This document shows positions 39,601 through 48,021 of a DNA stretch of 64,000 bases, in pieces. Position numbers and translations under genes: made by a program. The notes under the pieces were generated by a model. That model ran no database searches and had not been told where the DNA came from. It saw only the letters and a program-made list of their open reading frames with translations. The DNA lies in contig NZ_JACVPL010000004.1 in the NCBI RefSeq assembly GCF_018881925.1, positions 1-64,000 of the forward strand. The letters run 5' to 3'. Every line of letters begins with the position of its first letter. The first letter of the stretch is position 1. The DNA comes from Polynucleobacter sp. Latsch14-2 (GTDB lineage: Bacteria > Pseudomonadota > Gammaproteobacteria > Burkholderiales > Burkholderiaceae).

Positions 39601-40467
39601 CTAAGGAATGGGTGGGGCTGGAAAAACCATCTCACCAGCTTGTAACAAAAATGAATGATTGAGTTTGCAAATACCAGTTGCAGCATCGGTAAGGTATTCG
39701 CCAACCAATTGTTTAGAAACGCCAAATACTGGATCGCTCTCTAAGTTTTGATCTGTAGAATCAAAAACTTGAGTAATTAATACTTTGTAACCAGGCTTTG
39801 AAATCATAAAATGAATATGTGCGGGTCGGTTCGGATGGCGTTTTTGGGCACGCAGCAATTCTCCGCATGGCCCATTGGTGGGCACTGGATAACCAGCCGG
39901 GCGTATTGAGGTGAAGAAGAATTCGCCATCAGCGTTAGTTTGAAAACGCCCTCGTAAATTCATATCTTCCTGATGCTCGTCTTGGTTTTCATAAAAGCCA
40001 ACGGGCGAAGAATGCCAAACATCGACAATTGCACCAGCAACAGGTCTCTTGAATTCATCCATAATGCGGCCACGCACTTCCATCGCCTGACCACCTAAAT
40101 CAGTTCTTGAAATGTTTTCACCCCAAGCGCACAAGGGGGCGTTCTTACGCCAAAATGGGCCCAATAAGGCGGCATAAGATCCACCATCTAAATCTAAATT
40201 ATTAATTGTGGATACCAAGGATGACACGCCCAAAATATCAGCCGCCAGCACTACTTCATTCGTATTTGCACCGGTAGCTTGACCAATACCCACTATGAAC
40301 TGAAGAGCCCTCTCAAATTCCAACTCTGTTAGCTGATTTTCCAGAACAAATTGATGCAAGTGTTTGGTTAATGAAACAATTAAGCTTTTAAGTCTTTGGT
40401 CTTCCGTACTCTGCATTGCAGCGACGGTAATATCTAAAATGGATTCTGGGCTGGTTATAAGTGACAT
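39601..40467 (-). CDS. Intradiol ring-cleavage dioxygenase (catechol/hydroxyquinol type)
   Basis: A 288-residue non-haem Fe(III) dioxygenase. All four expected iron ligands are visible: Tyr159 (VGFY), Tyr193 (RPAGY), His217 and His219 (RPAHIHF). A helical N-terminal linker domain of about 100 residues matches the catechol 1,2-/hydroxyquinol 1,2-dioxygenase group rather than protocatechuate 3,4-dioxygenase. It opens an ortho-dihydroxy aromatic ring between the hydroxyls. The adjacent flavin reductase suggests a hydroxylated substrate. Substrate choice between catechol and hydroxyquinol is not settled. Confidence 0.88.
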   Translation of the reverse strand: MSLITSPESILDITVAAMQSTEDQRLKSLIVSLTKHLHQFVLENQLTELEFERALQFIVGIGQATGANTNEVVLAADILGVSSLVSTINNLDLDGGSYAALLGPFWRKNAPLCAWGENISRTDLGGQAMEVRGRIMDEFKRPVAGAIVDVWHSSPVGFYENQDEHQEDMNLRGRFQTNADGEFFFTSIRPAGYPVPTNGPCGELLRAQKRHPNRPAHIHFMISKPGYKVLITQVFDSTDQNLESDPVFGVSKQLVGEYLTDAATGICKLNHSFLLQAGEMVFPAPPIP

Positions 40468-40480
40468 ATTAGTACCCCTC

Positions 40481-41104
40481 CTAGAGAGTTGGCCTACCCA
40501 GTTGAATTAACTGCTCAGGGCCAATGCTGAAATAATCGGCTGGACCGCCACCTCGCAAAATATGGCCCGCATTTGCCGTGTTGTAAATGCCATTCTCCAA
40601 TAAATCGCTTGCTATGTGAACCATAACAACTTCACCTAGCACTAACCAGGAATTAATTTTTTCGCCTTCTTTGTTAAGAAGTTGAGAAATGCTGGTTTTT
40701 CGACATTCGAAAGTAACGGGGCTTTCAAGGACGCGGGGCGCTGAAATTAAGTCAGAATTTAGCGGCGTCAGACCAGCAAAACCAAATTCAGATTCATCAG
40801 GTGGCAATGGCGCTGAAGTTTGGTTCATTTTCCCCATTAAATCTCTGGTGACCAAATTCCATACAAACTCCCCTGTTTGCTCAATATGGCTGACTGTATC
40901 TTTGTGGCCAATGCTGCAAAATCCAATAATGGGTGGGATATAGTTAAATGCATTGAAGAAGCTATAAGGTGCTAAGTTCAAAATCCCGGCAGCACTTCGA
41001 GTAGAAATCCACCCGATTGGGCGGGGTCCAACAATCGAGTTAAAAGGGTCATGTGGCAAACCATGGCCTAAACCTGGCTGGTATGAGTGGCTCGCCCTAT
41101 TCAT
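40481..41104 (-). CDS. Flavin reductase-like FMN-binding protein
   Basis: A 207-residue split-barrel flavin reductase-like protein with HDPFNSIVGPRPIGWISTR and LAPYSFFNAFNYIPP at the FMN site. Members either supply reduced flavin to two-component monooxygenases or act alone on flavin-linked reactions. No oxygenase component is in the window. It is the first gene of the seven-gene minus-strand operon, behind a 256-base spacer with a dyad at 41191. Confidence 0.83.
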   Translation of the reverse strand: MNRASHSYQPGLGHGLPHDPFNSIVGPRPIGWISTRSAAGILNLAPYSFFNAFNYIPPIIGFCSIGHKDTVSHIEQTGEFVWNLVTRDLMGKMNQTSAPLPPDESEFGFAGLTPLNSDLISAPRVLESPVTFECRKTSISQLLNKEGEKINSWLVLGEVVMVHIASDLLENGIYNTANAGHILRGGGPADYFSIGPEQLIQLGRPTL

Positions 41105-41190
41105 TGATATCTCAACCCCACATTAAGTGCCTTTATAAACGCAATCACCACCTTACTGCGATTGCTCTGAAGGCTCAATATTAATCCATT

Positions 41191-41208
41191 TTTAAACGTT
41201 CGTTTAAA
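41191..41208. promoter_or_regulatory. Perfect dyad in the divergent promoter region
   Basis: TTTAAACG-TT-CGTTTAAA is an exact 8-bp inverted repeat with a 2-base centre. It lies between the divergent starts of the ring-cleavage operon (41104) and the amidohydrolase (41361). The form resembles TetR-type operators, but no such regulator is nearby. Confidence 0.6.
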
Positions 41209-41234
41209 GGGTGGTTTGTGGCGCTCATGGAGTC

Positions 41235-41270
41235 CAATGCTTGCCAATCTCGGCTTACAAGCATTGTTTT
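41235..41270 (+). other. 9-bp inverted repeat followed by T-run (hairpin)
   Basis: CAATGCTTG (41235-41243) and CAAGCATTG (41258-41266) are exact complements around a 14-base loop, followed by TTTTTATT. It lies 95 bases before the amidohydrolase start and could be a leader attenuator or a second operator. Confidence 0.48.
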
Positions 41271-41360
41271 TATTGAACATTGGTCAATTTGGGGATAAAT
41301 TAGGATCCGAGCACCAATCTTGAGAATCAAACTACTAGTTATAAGCAAAAAGGAGACAGA

Positions 41361-42404
41361 ATGTATTGCACTTGCACATCCTCACGCAGAAAGTTTATTA
41401 GCGGCCTCTTAGGTGGAATTGCCTGCACCGCTATCCCCGGTAAGGCAGCCAGCCCAACCCCTGCAGTACTTGGAAATAGGGATCGGATCGATACCCACCA
41501 TCACTTTTTTGCTCCTAGCCTATTAGAGATTATGGTTGAGAAGAAAATTGCAGCAAAACCTGCTCTGGATTGGTCTGTGAGTGCAACTCTAAATGATATG
41601 AATAGAGCCGGGACAGCAACCGCCATTCTCTCCGCAACCACCCCTCAAGTGAGCTTCTTGAATGCAGAACTCGCCAAAAAATTTGCGCGAGAAAACAATG
41701 AATATGCTGCAAAACTATGCGATCAATACAAAGGAAGGTTTGGTTCATTTGCCATGCTGCCCCTACAAAACATCGATGACGCTCTAAAAGAAATCGAATA
41801 TTCGATGGATGTACTCAAGGCTGATGGGATTGGCCTACTCACGAGCTATGGTGACAAATGGCTAGGACATCCCTATTTCACCCCAGTGATGGAGGAGCTG
41901 AATCGCCGCAAGGCAATTTTATATACGCACCCTACTGCTGCTAATTGCTGCCAGAATTTATTACCCGATACTCCGCCAACAGTCATTGAATATGGCACAG
42001 ATACAAGCCGCACGATTGTGAATATTATTTTTTCTGGAACCGCCGCACGCACTCCAGATGTTAAATACATCTTCTCGCATGCCGGCGGAACAATACCCTT
42101 CCTCACTGAGCGCCTGCAAATGATGCCGGTATTAGATCCAAAACTACAGGCACGAGTACCCAACGGCGTAATGCACGAGCTACAACGTTTTTATTACGAT
42201 ACCGCATGGACTTCAAACCCATATGCACTTTCTTCACTCTTAAAGTTGGTCAAGAAAGATCAGGTCCTATATGGATCAGATTACCCCTATCGCACTAGTG
42301 AAGACAATGTACAGGGTCTTATAGCTTATGGATTTAGTCCATCAGACCTGCAACAGATCACCCGTAATAACGCAGTTAAGCTCATTCCGCGTTTAAAGGT
42401 CTAA
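41361..42404 (+). CDS. Amidohydrolase (ACMSD-like decarboxylase/hydrolase), Tat-like signal
   Basis: A 347-residue amidohydrolase_2 (TIM-barrel) protein. The metal motif DTHHHF sits at residues 44-49, with YGSDYPYR near the C-terminus as the last metal Asp. The family includes aminocarboxymuconate semialdehyde decarboxylase and related aromatic-acid decarboxylases. An N-terminal SSRRKFISGLLGG stretch looks like a twin-arginine signal (residues 8-20), pointing to a periplasmic enzyme. Divergent from the ring-cleavage operon and sharing its promoter region. Confidence 0.83.
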   Translation: MYCTCTSSRRKFISGLLGGIACTAIPGKAASPTPAVLGNRDRIDTHHHFFAPSLLEIMVEKKIAAKPALDWSVSATLNDMNRAGTATAILSATTPQVSFLNAELAKKFARENNEYAAKLCDQYKGRFGSFAMLPLQNIDDALKEIEYSMDVLKADGIGLLTSYGDKWLGHPYFTPVMEELNRRKAILYTHPTAANCCQNLLPDTPPTVIEYGTDTSRTIVNIIFSGTAARTPDVKYIFSHAGGTIPFLTERLQMMPVLDPKLQARVPNGVMHELQRFYYDTAWTSNPYALSSLLKLVKKDQVLYGSDYPYRTSEDNVQGLIAYGFSPSDLQQITRNNAVKLIPRLKV

Positions 42405-42491
42405 AAAATGAGTGCTAGGGCTGGTTCAGGGTTGAAATGGAAGTTCTGGAGACAAAGTTATTACATTTTGTAATTCCACTAAAATAGCGCA

Positions 42492-43811
42492 ATGACTAAA
42501 ATCCCAGAACTCCTTGCTCCTGCAGGCAGCATTGACATGCTGCAAACAGCTTTTAATTTTGGCGCTGATGCTATTTATGCGGGTCAGCCACGCTACTCCT
42601 TGCGAGTGCGCAATAATGACTTTGGCAAAATTGAAGTGCTTAAACAAGGCATTGATACGGCCCATGATTTGGGCAAAAAGTTTTATTTGGTATCCAATCT
42701 ACTCCCGCATGGTGCCAAAACCCGTACATACATCAAAGACATGTCTCCGGTCGTCGCTCTCAAACCAGACGCCCTCATCATGTCCGATCCAGGCCTCATC
42801 ATGATGGCTCGCGAAGCATGGCCAGAGATGCCGATTCATTTATCAGTGCAGGCCAATACAGTTAATGGGGCTTCTGCTAAATTTTGGCGCTCAGTTGGTA
42901 TCAGTAGAGTAATTTTGTCTCGCGAACTTTCTTTTGATGAGATCGAAGAAGTGCGCCAAGATTGCCCAGAAATGGAGCTTGAAGTCTTCGTACATGGGGC
43001 TTTATGTATCGCCTACTCAGGTCGCTGCTTACTCTCCGGCTATATGTCTCATCGAGATTCAAATCAGGGTGCCTGTACCAATGCATGCCGTTGGGACTAC
43101 AAAGTTAAACCCGCTAAAGAAACTGCGAGCGGTGATGTGGTCCTAATACAGGAAGGCAAACGGCCAGATGATTTAATGCCAATGGAAGAAGACGAGCATG
43201 GCACTTACATCATGAACTCCAAAGACTTACGAGCAGTTGAGCATATAGAAAGACTTACCGCCATGGGAGTTGATTCTTTCAAAATTGAGGGTCGCACTAA
43301 ATCTCCTTACTATGTTGCGCGTACATGCCAATCGTATCGGACGGCAATTAACGATGCCGTACAAGGCAAACCATTTAATACTGCGCTGCTCGGGAACTTA
43401 GAGGGTTTAGCAAATCGTGGCTACACGGATGGCTTTTATGAACGCCACCATGATAAGGAATATCAGTTGTACATGAGAGGCTACTCCCTTTCGGGCAGAA
43501 GTCTTTATGTTGGCGAAACTCTTGAAATAGACCCTGCATCTGGTCGAGTCAAGATTGATGTGAAAAATCGCTTTTCAGTTGGCGATAAATTAGAGATCAT
43601 CGAGCCACAAGGCAATCAAGATTTGATCCTAGAGAGCATGTGGAATATGAAGGGTGAATCCATTCAGGTTGCTCCTGGCTCAGGCCACTTTGTTTGGGCG
43701 CAACTGCCATTAACAAGTAAGCATGCCTATATTGCCAGATACACTAACGAGCCAGCAAAAGTCGAGGCAAGCTCTTGCTGCAATGGCCAGGAGAGTTGTT
43801 CGGTTGATTAG
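42492..43811 (+). CDS. trhP: tRNA hydroxylation protein TrhP-like (peptidase U32 family)
   Basis: A 439-residue U32-family protein, previously called YegQ. It opens with LAPAGSIDML and has the conserved cysteine block CLLSGYMSHRDSNQGACTNAC (given here as CLLSGYMSHRD and QGACTNACRW) for an iron-sulfur cluster. The C-terminus is Cys-rich (SSCCNGQESC). TrhP helps form 5-hydroxyuridine at tRNA position 34. Stands alone on the plus strand, 88 bases after the amidohydrolase. Confidence 0.88.
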   Translation: MTKIPELLAPAGSIDMLQTAFNFGADAIYAGQPRYSLRVRNNDFGKIEVLKQGIDTAHDLGKKFYLVSNLLPHGAKTRTYIKDMSPVVALKPDALIMSDPGLIMMAREAWPEMPIHLSVQANTVNGASAKFWRSVGISRVILSRELSFDEIEEVRQDCPEMELEVFVHGALCIAYSGRCLLSGYMSHRDSNQGACTNACRWDYKVKPAKETASGDVVLIQEGKRPDDLMPMEEDEHGTYIMNSKDLRAVEHIERLTAMGVDSFKIEGRTKSPYYVARTCQSYRTAINDAVQGKPFNTALLGNLEGLANRGYTDGFYERHHDKEYQLYMRGYSLSGRSLYVGETLEIDPASGRVKIDVKNRFSVGDKLEIIEPQGNQDLILESMWNMKGESIQVAPGSGHFVWAQLPLTSKHAYIARYTNEPAKVEASSCCNGQESCSVD

Positions 43812-43814
43812 TCC

Positions 43815-44645
43815 TTACTGAACAACGATATTGGCACCCTGCCTTAGTTGATTTAAATATTCAAATTGTTTTTTCTGATTTAAGCCAGCACGAATAGATG
43901 CCTTTGCCTGGTCTAGTGTTGGTGGCTTGCTCGATTTTTTATCCTCCAACTTAACAAGGTACCAACCCTGCGGCATCTTAATCGGCAACGGTGAAACTTG
44001 ACCAACTGAAAGGGCCACTAAAACAGATGAGATCTGAGGTGCAACCTGACCCAATTGAACCCATCCCACTGCACCACCTTGAACTTTGTTGGGTGCCAAA
44101 GAAATACTTTTGGCAACCTTGTCGAATGACTCACCCTTTTTAATTCTGGCCAAACCGGCCTTTGCATCTTCTTCAGTCGCAACCGCTATATCACTGACTT
44201 TATATTCAACGATAAGACCCTGGGGTCCGAGCGAGGCAACTTGCTGGTTGTATGCCGCTGAAATATCGCTATCGGTCACTGGGTTTTGTGCAGTAAAAGT
44301 CGCCAACTCAAGATCGGCCAAATAGTTTTGGCGTATCTGGGCCAACTGATAATTAGCCTTATCAGAGTTTGCTACGCCATCACGCTCAGCCTGTTGAGAT
44401 AAAAGAGCAATTTCAATTAATTTTCCGAGCACTGCATTGCGTAATTCCGGTGAGTCTTTTTGACCCTGGGATAAAGCAATCTGAATACCCTGCTCCACTG
44501 CATCGTTAGTAATAAGGCTCCCATTAACGCTAGCTGCAGCATTAGAAGGGAGAGCTTGGGATAAAGCCGTACCAGAAAACGCTGCAATTGCAACGCATGC
44601 CACAACGAGTCTAGAGCACAGAATTTTCATCAAAAATACTTTCAA
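43815..44645 (-). CDS. Periplasmic peptidyl-prolyl isomerase (parvulin/SurA-like)
   Basis: A 276-residue precursor with a signal peptide (to about residue 29, ALS-Q), an N-terminal SurA-like chaperone helix region, and a parvulin domain from about residue 145. The domain shows SFDKVAKSISLAPN, GGAVGWVQLGQ and MPQGWYLVKLE. It catalyses proline cis-trans isomerisation and helps fold outer-membrane or secreted proteins in the periplasm. It converges with trhP with a 3-base gap. Confidence 0.87.
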   Translation of the reverse strand: MKVFLMKILCSRLVVACVAIAAFSGTALSQALPSNAAASVNGSLITNDAVEQGIQIALSQGQKDSPELRNAVLGKLIEIALLSQQAERDGVANSDKANYQLAQIRQNYLADLELATFTAQNPVTDSDISAAYNQQVASLGPQGLIVEYKVSDIAVATEEDAKAGLARIKKGESFDKVAKSISLAPNKVQGGAVGWVQLGQVAPQISSVLVALSVGQVSPLPIKMPQGWYLVKLEDKKSSKPPTLDQAKASIRAGLNQKKQFEYLNQLRQGANIVVQ

Positions 44646-44753
44646 TAAGGGTTGAATCTATATATTAACAGCCGTAAGGACGCTAATTGAAACCTGCATT
44701 GCACAAACTTTCCAAGTTTCTGGAAAACACCTTTTAGCACTTACAATCATCGA

Positions 44754-45287
44754 ATGAACTCAAGCAACCCCACCAAAGATGCACCACCGAATCTCAAAAG
44801 ACGTGTAGTAAACGAATTTCAAAAAGCTATCCGTTTAACACTCTATTTAGGTACGTGGTTCTGTGCCATTACCTTTTTGGCAGAAACTGCCTTGAGAGAG
44901 AGGCCAATCCATTTAACGATATTTGGCCTAGCCATGATTAAAGCAGGTATTTGTGCAAAATTTATGCTACTAGGTCAAGCCGCCTATCCCATTACTGTTA
45001 ATAAAAAATATGGCATTGTTCCATCGCTATTTACTGAATCGCTAGTGTATTCAGCTATCGTATTAATCTTTAGCTACCTAGAGTCCGGAGTTGATGGCCT
45101 TATCCATGGCAGAAATTTTGTAGAATCACTAGCCTCCTTTGGTCATGCCGATCCTCTATATGTTCTAGCCCTATCGATCGTCTATTGGCTCATCATATGG
45201 CCCTATCTATTGTTTTCGGGGATGAAACTAGCCTTAGGAAATGCAACGGTTGCAGAAATAATGTTTGGCCCTAAAAGACCTCGCTAG
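44754..45287 (+). CDS. Hypothetical integral membrane protein
   Basis: A 177-residue protein with about four hydrophobic helices (around residues 30-45, 55-75, 95-115 and 135-160) and a basic N-terminus. I recognise no family. It is followed after 9 bases by a channel-like outer-membrane gene, so the two may form a transcript. Function unknown. Confidence 0.7.
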   Translation: MNSSNPTKDAPPNLKRRVVNEFQKAIRLTLYLGTWFCAITFLAETALRERPIHLTIFGLAMIKAGICAKFMLLGQAAYPITVNKKYGIVPSLFTESLVYSAIVLIFSYLESGVDGLIHGRNFVESLASFGHADPLYVLALSIVYWLIIWPYLLFSGMKLALGNATVAEIMFGPKRPR

Positions 45288-45296
45288 CCATTGAAG

Positions 45297-46169
45297 ATGT
45301 CCTTTGAGAAATGCTTTATTGTTCTCGTGCTATGCATCGCGACAAAGGTATCTTTTGGGCAAGAAATAGAACCACGGGCATATTCAAATGCGCCAATCGG
45401 ATTGAACTTTGTTTCTGGTGGAATTGGCCAAGCCAAAAGTGCTCAGTACAAACTCACTAGTGAGGTACTCTCATACGCCCATATTTTCGATATTGGCGGC
45501 CAATCAGCAAAGCTCGGCATCGTGCTGCCCTATGCCGAGCTATCTGGCTCAGCAAAAAATGGTGGCCAATCAATCAACGCTTCCTCAGAGGGTTTATCCG
45601 ACCCTATGATTAGAGCCTCGGTAAATCTTTATGGTGCACCAGCACTCTCTTCTGAAGATTTTAAGAATTACAAACAAGATCTCATCATTGGTATGAGTTT
45701 GGCTGCTTCCATACCATGGGGAAAATATGATAGCAATCAACTGTTAAATGTTGGGGCTAATCGCTGGTTTATTCAACCTGGATTAGGCGGCTCAAAAGCC
45801 ATTGATTCATGGCGATTTGAGTTGGCTGGTGCCGCTACGATCTTCACCGATAATCAGAATTTTGTCGGAGGAAATTCTCTTTCACAAGCTCCGATTTATT
45901 CTGTCGAGAGCCATGTAATTTACTATCTACCGTCAACGGCATGGCTATCGGTAGACGCAAACTATTTCACGGGTGGTCAAACCTCTATCAATGGCACATC
46001 GTCAGGAGTACCCCAAGAGAATTGGCGCTTCGGTGGAACCTTCTCCACTCCAATCGACAAACACAATGCCATTAAGTTCTATGCCAGCACTGGGGCATAC
46101 TCCAGAACGAGTAACAACTATGACCTGTTTGGTATGGCATGGCAATATCGTTGGGGTCCTGGTCTATAA
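45297..46169 (+). CDS. Outer-membrane beta-barrel protein, MetA/phenol-pathway transporter-like
   Basis: A 290-residue precursor with a signal peptide ending SFG-Q and many alternating strand segments with aromatic residues, ending AWQYRWGPGL. This pattern matches the family of outer-membrane proteins linked to aromatic meta-pathways (PF13557-like, my recognition rather than a search). It could be a passive channel for aromatic acids. The ATG at 45297 is preferred; a TTG lies 6 bases earlier. Followed by a dehydratase gene after 73 bases. Confidence 0.74.
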   Translation: MSFEKCFIVLVLCIATKVSFGQEIEPRAYSNAPIGLNFVSGGIGQAKSAQYKLTSEVLSYAHIFDIGGQSAKLGIVLPYAELSGSAKNGGQSINASSEGLSDPMIRASVNLYGAPALSSEDFKNYKQDLIIGMSLAASIPWGKYDSNQLLNVGANRWFIQPGLGGSKAIDSWRFELAGAATIFTDNQNFVGGNSLSQAPIYSVESHVIYYLPSTAWLSVDANYFTGGQTSINGTSSGVPQENWRFGGTFSTPIDKHNAIKFYASTGAYSRTSNNYDLFGMAWQYRWGPGL

Positions 46170-46242
46170 ATACTGAGATAGCGCAAAATAGCTAAAATCA
46201 GTAAAGACTGCTAAACCCCCTAAATATAGTTATTTGAGGCTA

Positions 46243-48003
46243 ATGACCATCATGAGCAATGAACCAAAGAAAACGCTTCCAAGCAATCCCGAAAGCGGTT
46301 TACGCAAAGGTCTCACTAGTTATGGCGATAAGGGATTTTCACTGTTTTTACGCAAAGCCTTTATCAAAGGCGCCGGCTACACCAATAGCGCTCTAGACCG
46401 ACCAGTCATCGGCATTATTAATACAGGCAGCGCATACAACCCCTGTCATGGCAATATGCCCGCTCTAATTGAAGCGGTTAAGCGTGGTGTCATGTTGTCT
46501 GGTGGGTTGGCAATGGAATTTCCAACAATTTCAATTCATGAAAGCTTTGCAGCACCAACCAGCATGTATTTACGGAACCTGATGTCAATGGACACAGAGG
46601 AAATGCTACGTGCTCAGCCGATGGATGCGGTGGTCATGATTGGCGGTTGCGATAAAACCGTTCCGGCGCAAATGATGGGTGCAGCTTCTGCCGGTTTGCC
46701 TGCAATACAACTGATTACCGGGTCAATGCTGACTGGATCACATCGCAATGAACGTGTTGGTGCATGCACTGATTGCCGTCGTTACTGGGGTAAATTTCGC
46801 GCGGGTGAAATTGATGAGCAGCAGAAAGACGAAGTTAATGACCAATTGGTTGCTAGCGTTGGCACCTGCTCCGTCATGGGAACAGCCAGCACAATGGCCT
46901 GCATTGCAGAAGCTTTAGGCATGACAGTCCCAGGCGGTGCATCACCGCCGGCAGTTACTGCCGATAGAGTTCGAATTGCAGAAGAGACTGGTACGCTCGC
47001 CGTACAAATGGCAAGAGATGGTTTAACCATCGATAAGATATTAACTGCAGATGCGTTTGAAAATGCTATGCGGGTTTTGCTGGCCATTGGTGGGTCCACA
47101 AACGGTATCGTTCATCTAGCTGCCATTGCCGGACGTATGGGCCTAGAAATCGACTTAGATGCCCTAGACAAAATGGGTGATGAGACCCCAGTCTTGTTGG
47201 ATCTAAAGCCCTCTGGTGACCACTATATGGAAAACTTCCATGATGCTGGCGGTATGGCCACCCTCCTACGCGAGCTAAAGCCCTTACTCAAACTCAATGC
47301 CCTGACTGTTACTGGCAGAACATTAGGCGAAGAGATAAATGCAGCACCGCCTAGTTTTCCACAAGATGTTGTTAGAAAATTTGATGACCCCATTTATCCG
47401 CGTGGCAGCATTGTCGTTCTTCGCGGGAACTTGGCGCCGGGTGGCGCAATCATTAAGCAATCTGCAGCCGATGAAAAACTCATGGAGCATGAAGGTCGTG
47501 CGGTAGTGTTTGAAAATGCTGAAGATTTAGTGACGCGTATTGATAGTCTAGATCTCGATGTCACGGCTGATGATATCTTGGTCCTGAAGAATATCGGACC
47601 CAAAGGAGCGCCTGGAATGCCTGAAGCTGGCTATATCCCAATTCCGCTGAAACTAGCACAGGCTGGCGTTAAAGATATTGTTCGCATCTCCGACGGTCGT
47701 ATGAGTGGTACTGCATTTGGCACGATTGTTTTGCATGTGACGCCAGAATCGGCTATTGGCGGTCCGTTAGCACATGTGCGCAATGGTGACCGGATACGTT
47801 TGAGCGTGAAAAACCGCGAAATTAGCCTTCTGATTTCTGATGAAGAACTGGCCAAACGTATGAAAGATAACCCCATCACCGAACCGACCGCAGATCGCGG
47901 CTATAAGAAATTATTTTTAGATACTGTTACACAAGCGGACAAAGGCGTTGATTTTGATTTTTTACGGGCCGCTAAGATGGTTGGTAAAACCCCCCAGAAA
48001 TAA
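46243..48003 (+). CDS. IlvD/Edd family dehydratase, sugar-acid type
   Basis: An [Fe-S] dehydratase of about 586 residues. Cluster cysteines sit in NPCHGN, GGCDKT and GTCSVMG. The motif GGCDKTVPAQMMGAA has PAQ where canonical IlvD has PGM, a form seen in L-arabinonate/D-xylonate-type dehydratases. So it more likely dehydrates a sugar acid than dihydroxy-isovalerate, although that is not proven. The start could be 46243 or 46252. Converges with fadD. Confidence 0.84.
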   Translation: MTIMSNEPKKTLPSNPESGLRKGLTSYGDKGFSLFLRKAFIKGAGYTNSALDRPVIGIINTGSAYNPCHGNMPALIEAVKRGVMLSGGLAMEFPTISIHESFAAPTSMYLRNLMSMDTEEMLRAQPMDAVVMIGGCDKTVPAQMMGAASAGLPAIQLITGSMLTGSHRNERVGACTDCRRYWGKFRAGEIDEQQKDEVNDQLVASVGTCSVMGTASTMACIAEALGMTVPGGASPPAVTADRVRIAEETGTLAVQMARDGLTIDKILTADAFENAMRVLLAIGGSTNGIVHLAAIAGRMGLEIDLDALDKMGDETPVLLDLKPSGDHYMENFHDAGGMATLLRELKPLLKLNALTVTGRTLGEEINAAPPSFPQDVVRKFDDPIYPRGSIVVLRGNLAPGGAIIKQSAADEKLMEHEGRAVVFENAEDLVTRIDSLDLDVTADDILVLKNIGPKGAPGMPEAGYIPIPLKLAQAGVKDIVRISDGRMSGTAFGTIVLHVTPESAIGGPLAHVRNGDRIRLSVKNREISLLISDEELAKRMKDNPITEPTADRGYKKLFLDTVTQADKGVDFDFLRAAKMVGKTPQK

Positions 48004-48021
48004 AGTCAAGGCCGGCAATAT

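Noticed and set aside
46243..48003. Canonical ilvD
   Set aside because: The CDKTVPAQ form differs from CDKxxPG of branched-chain IlvD; the family name is given without the symbol.
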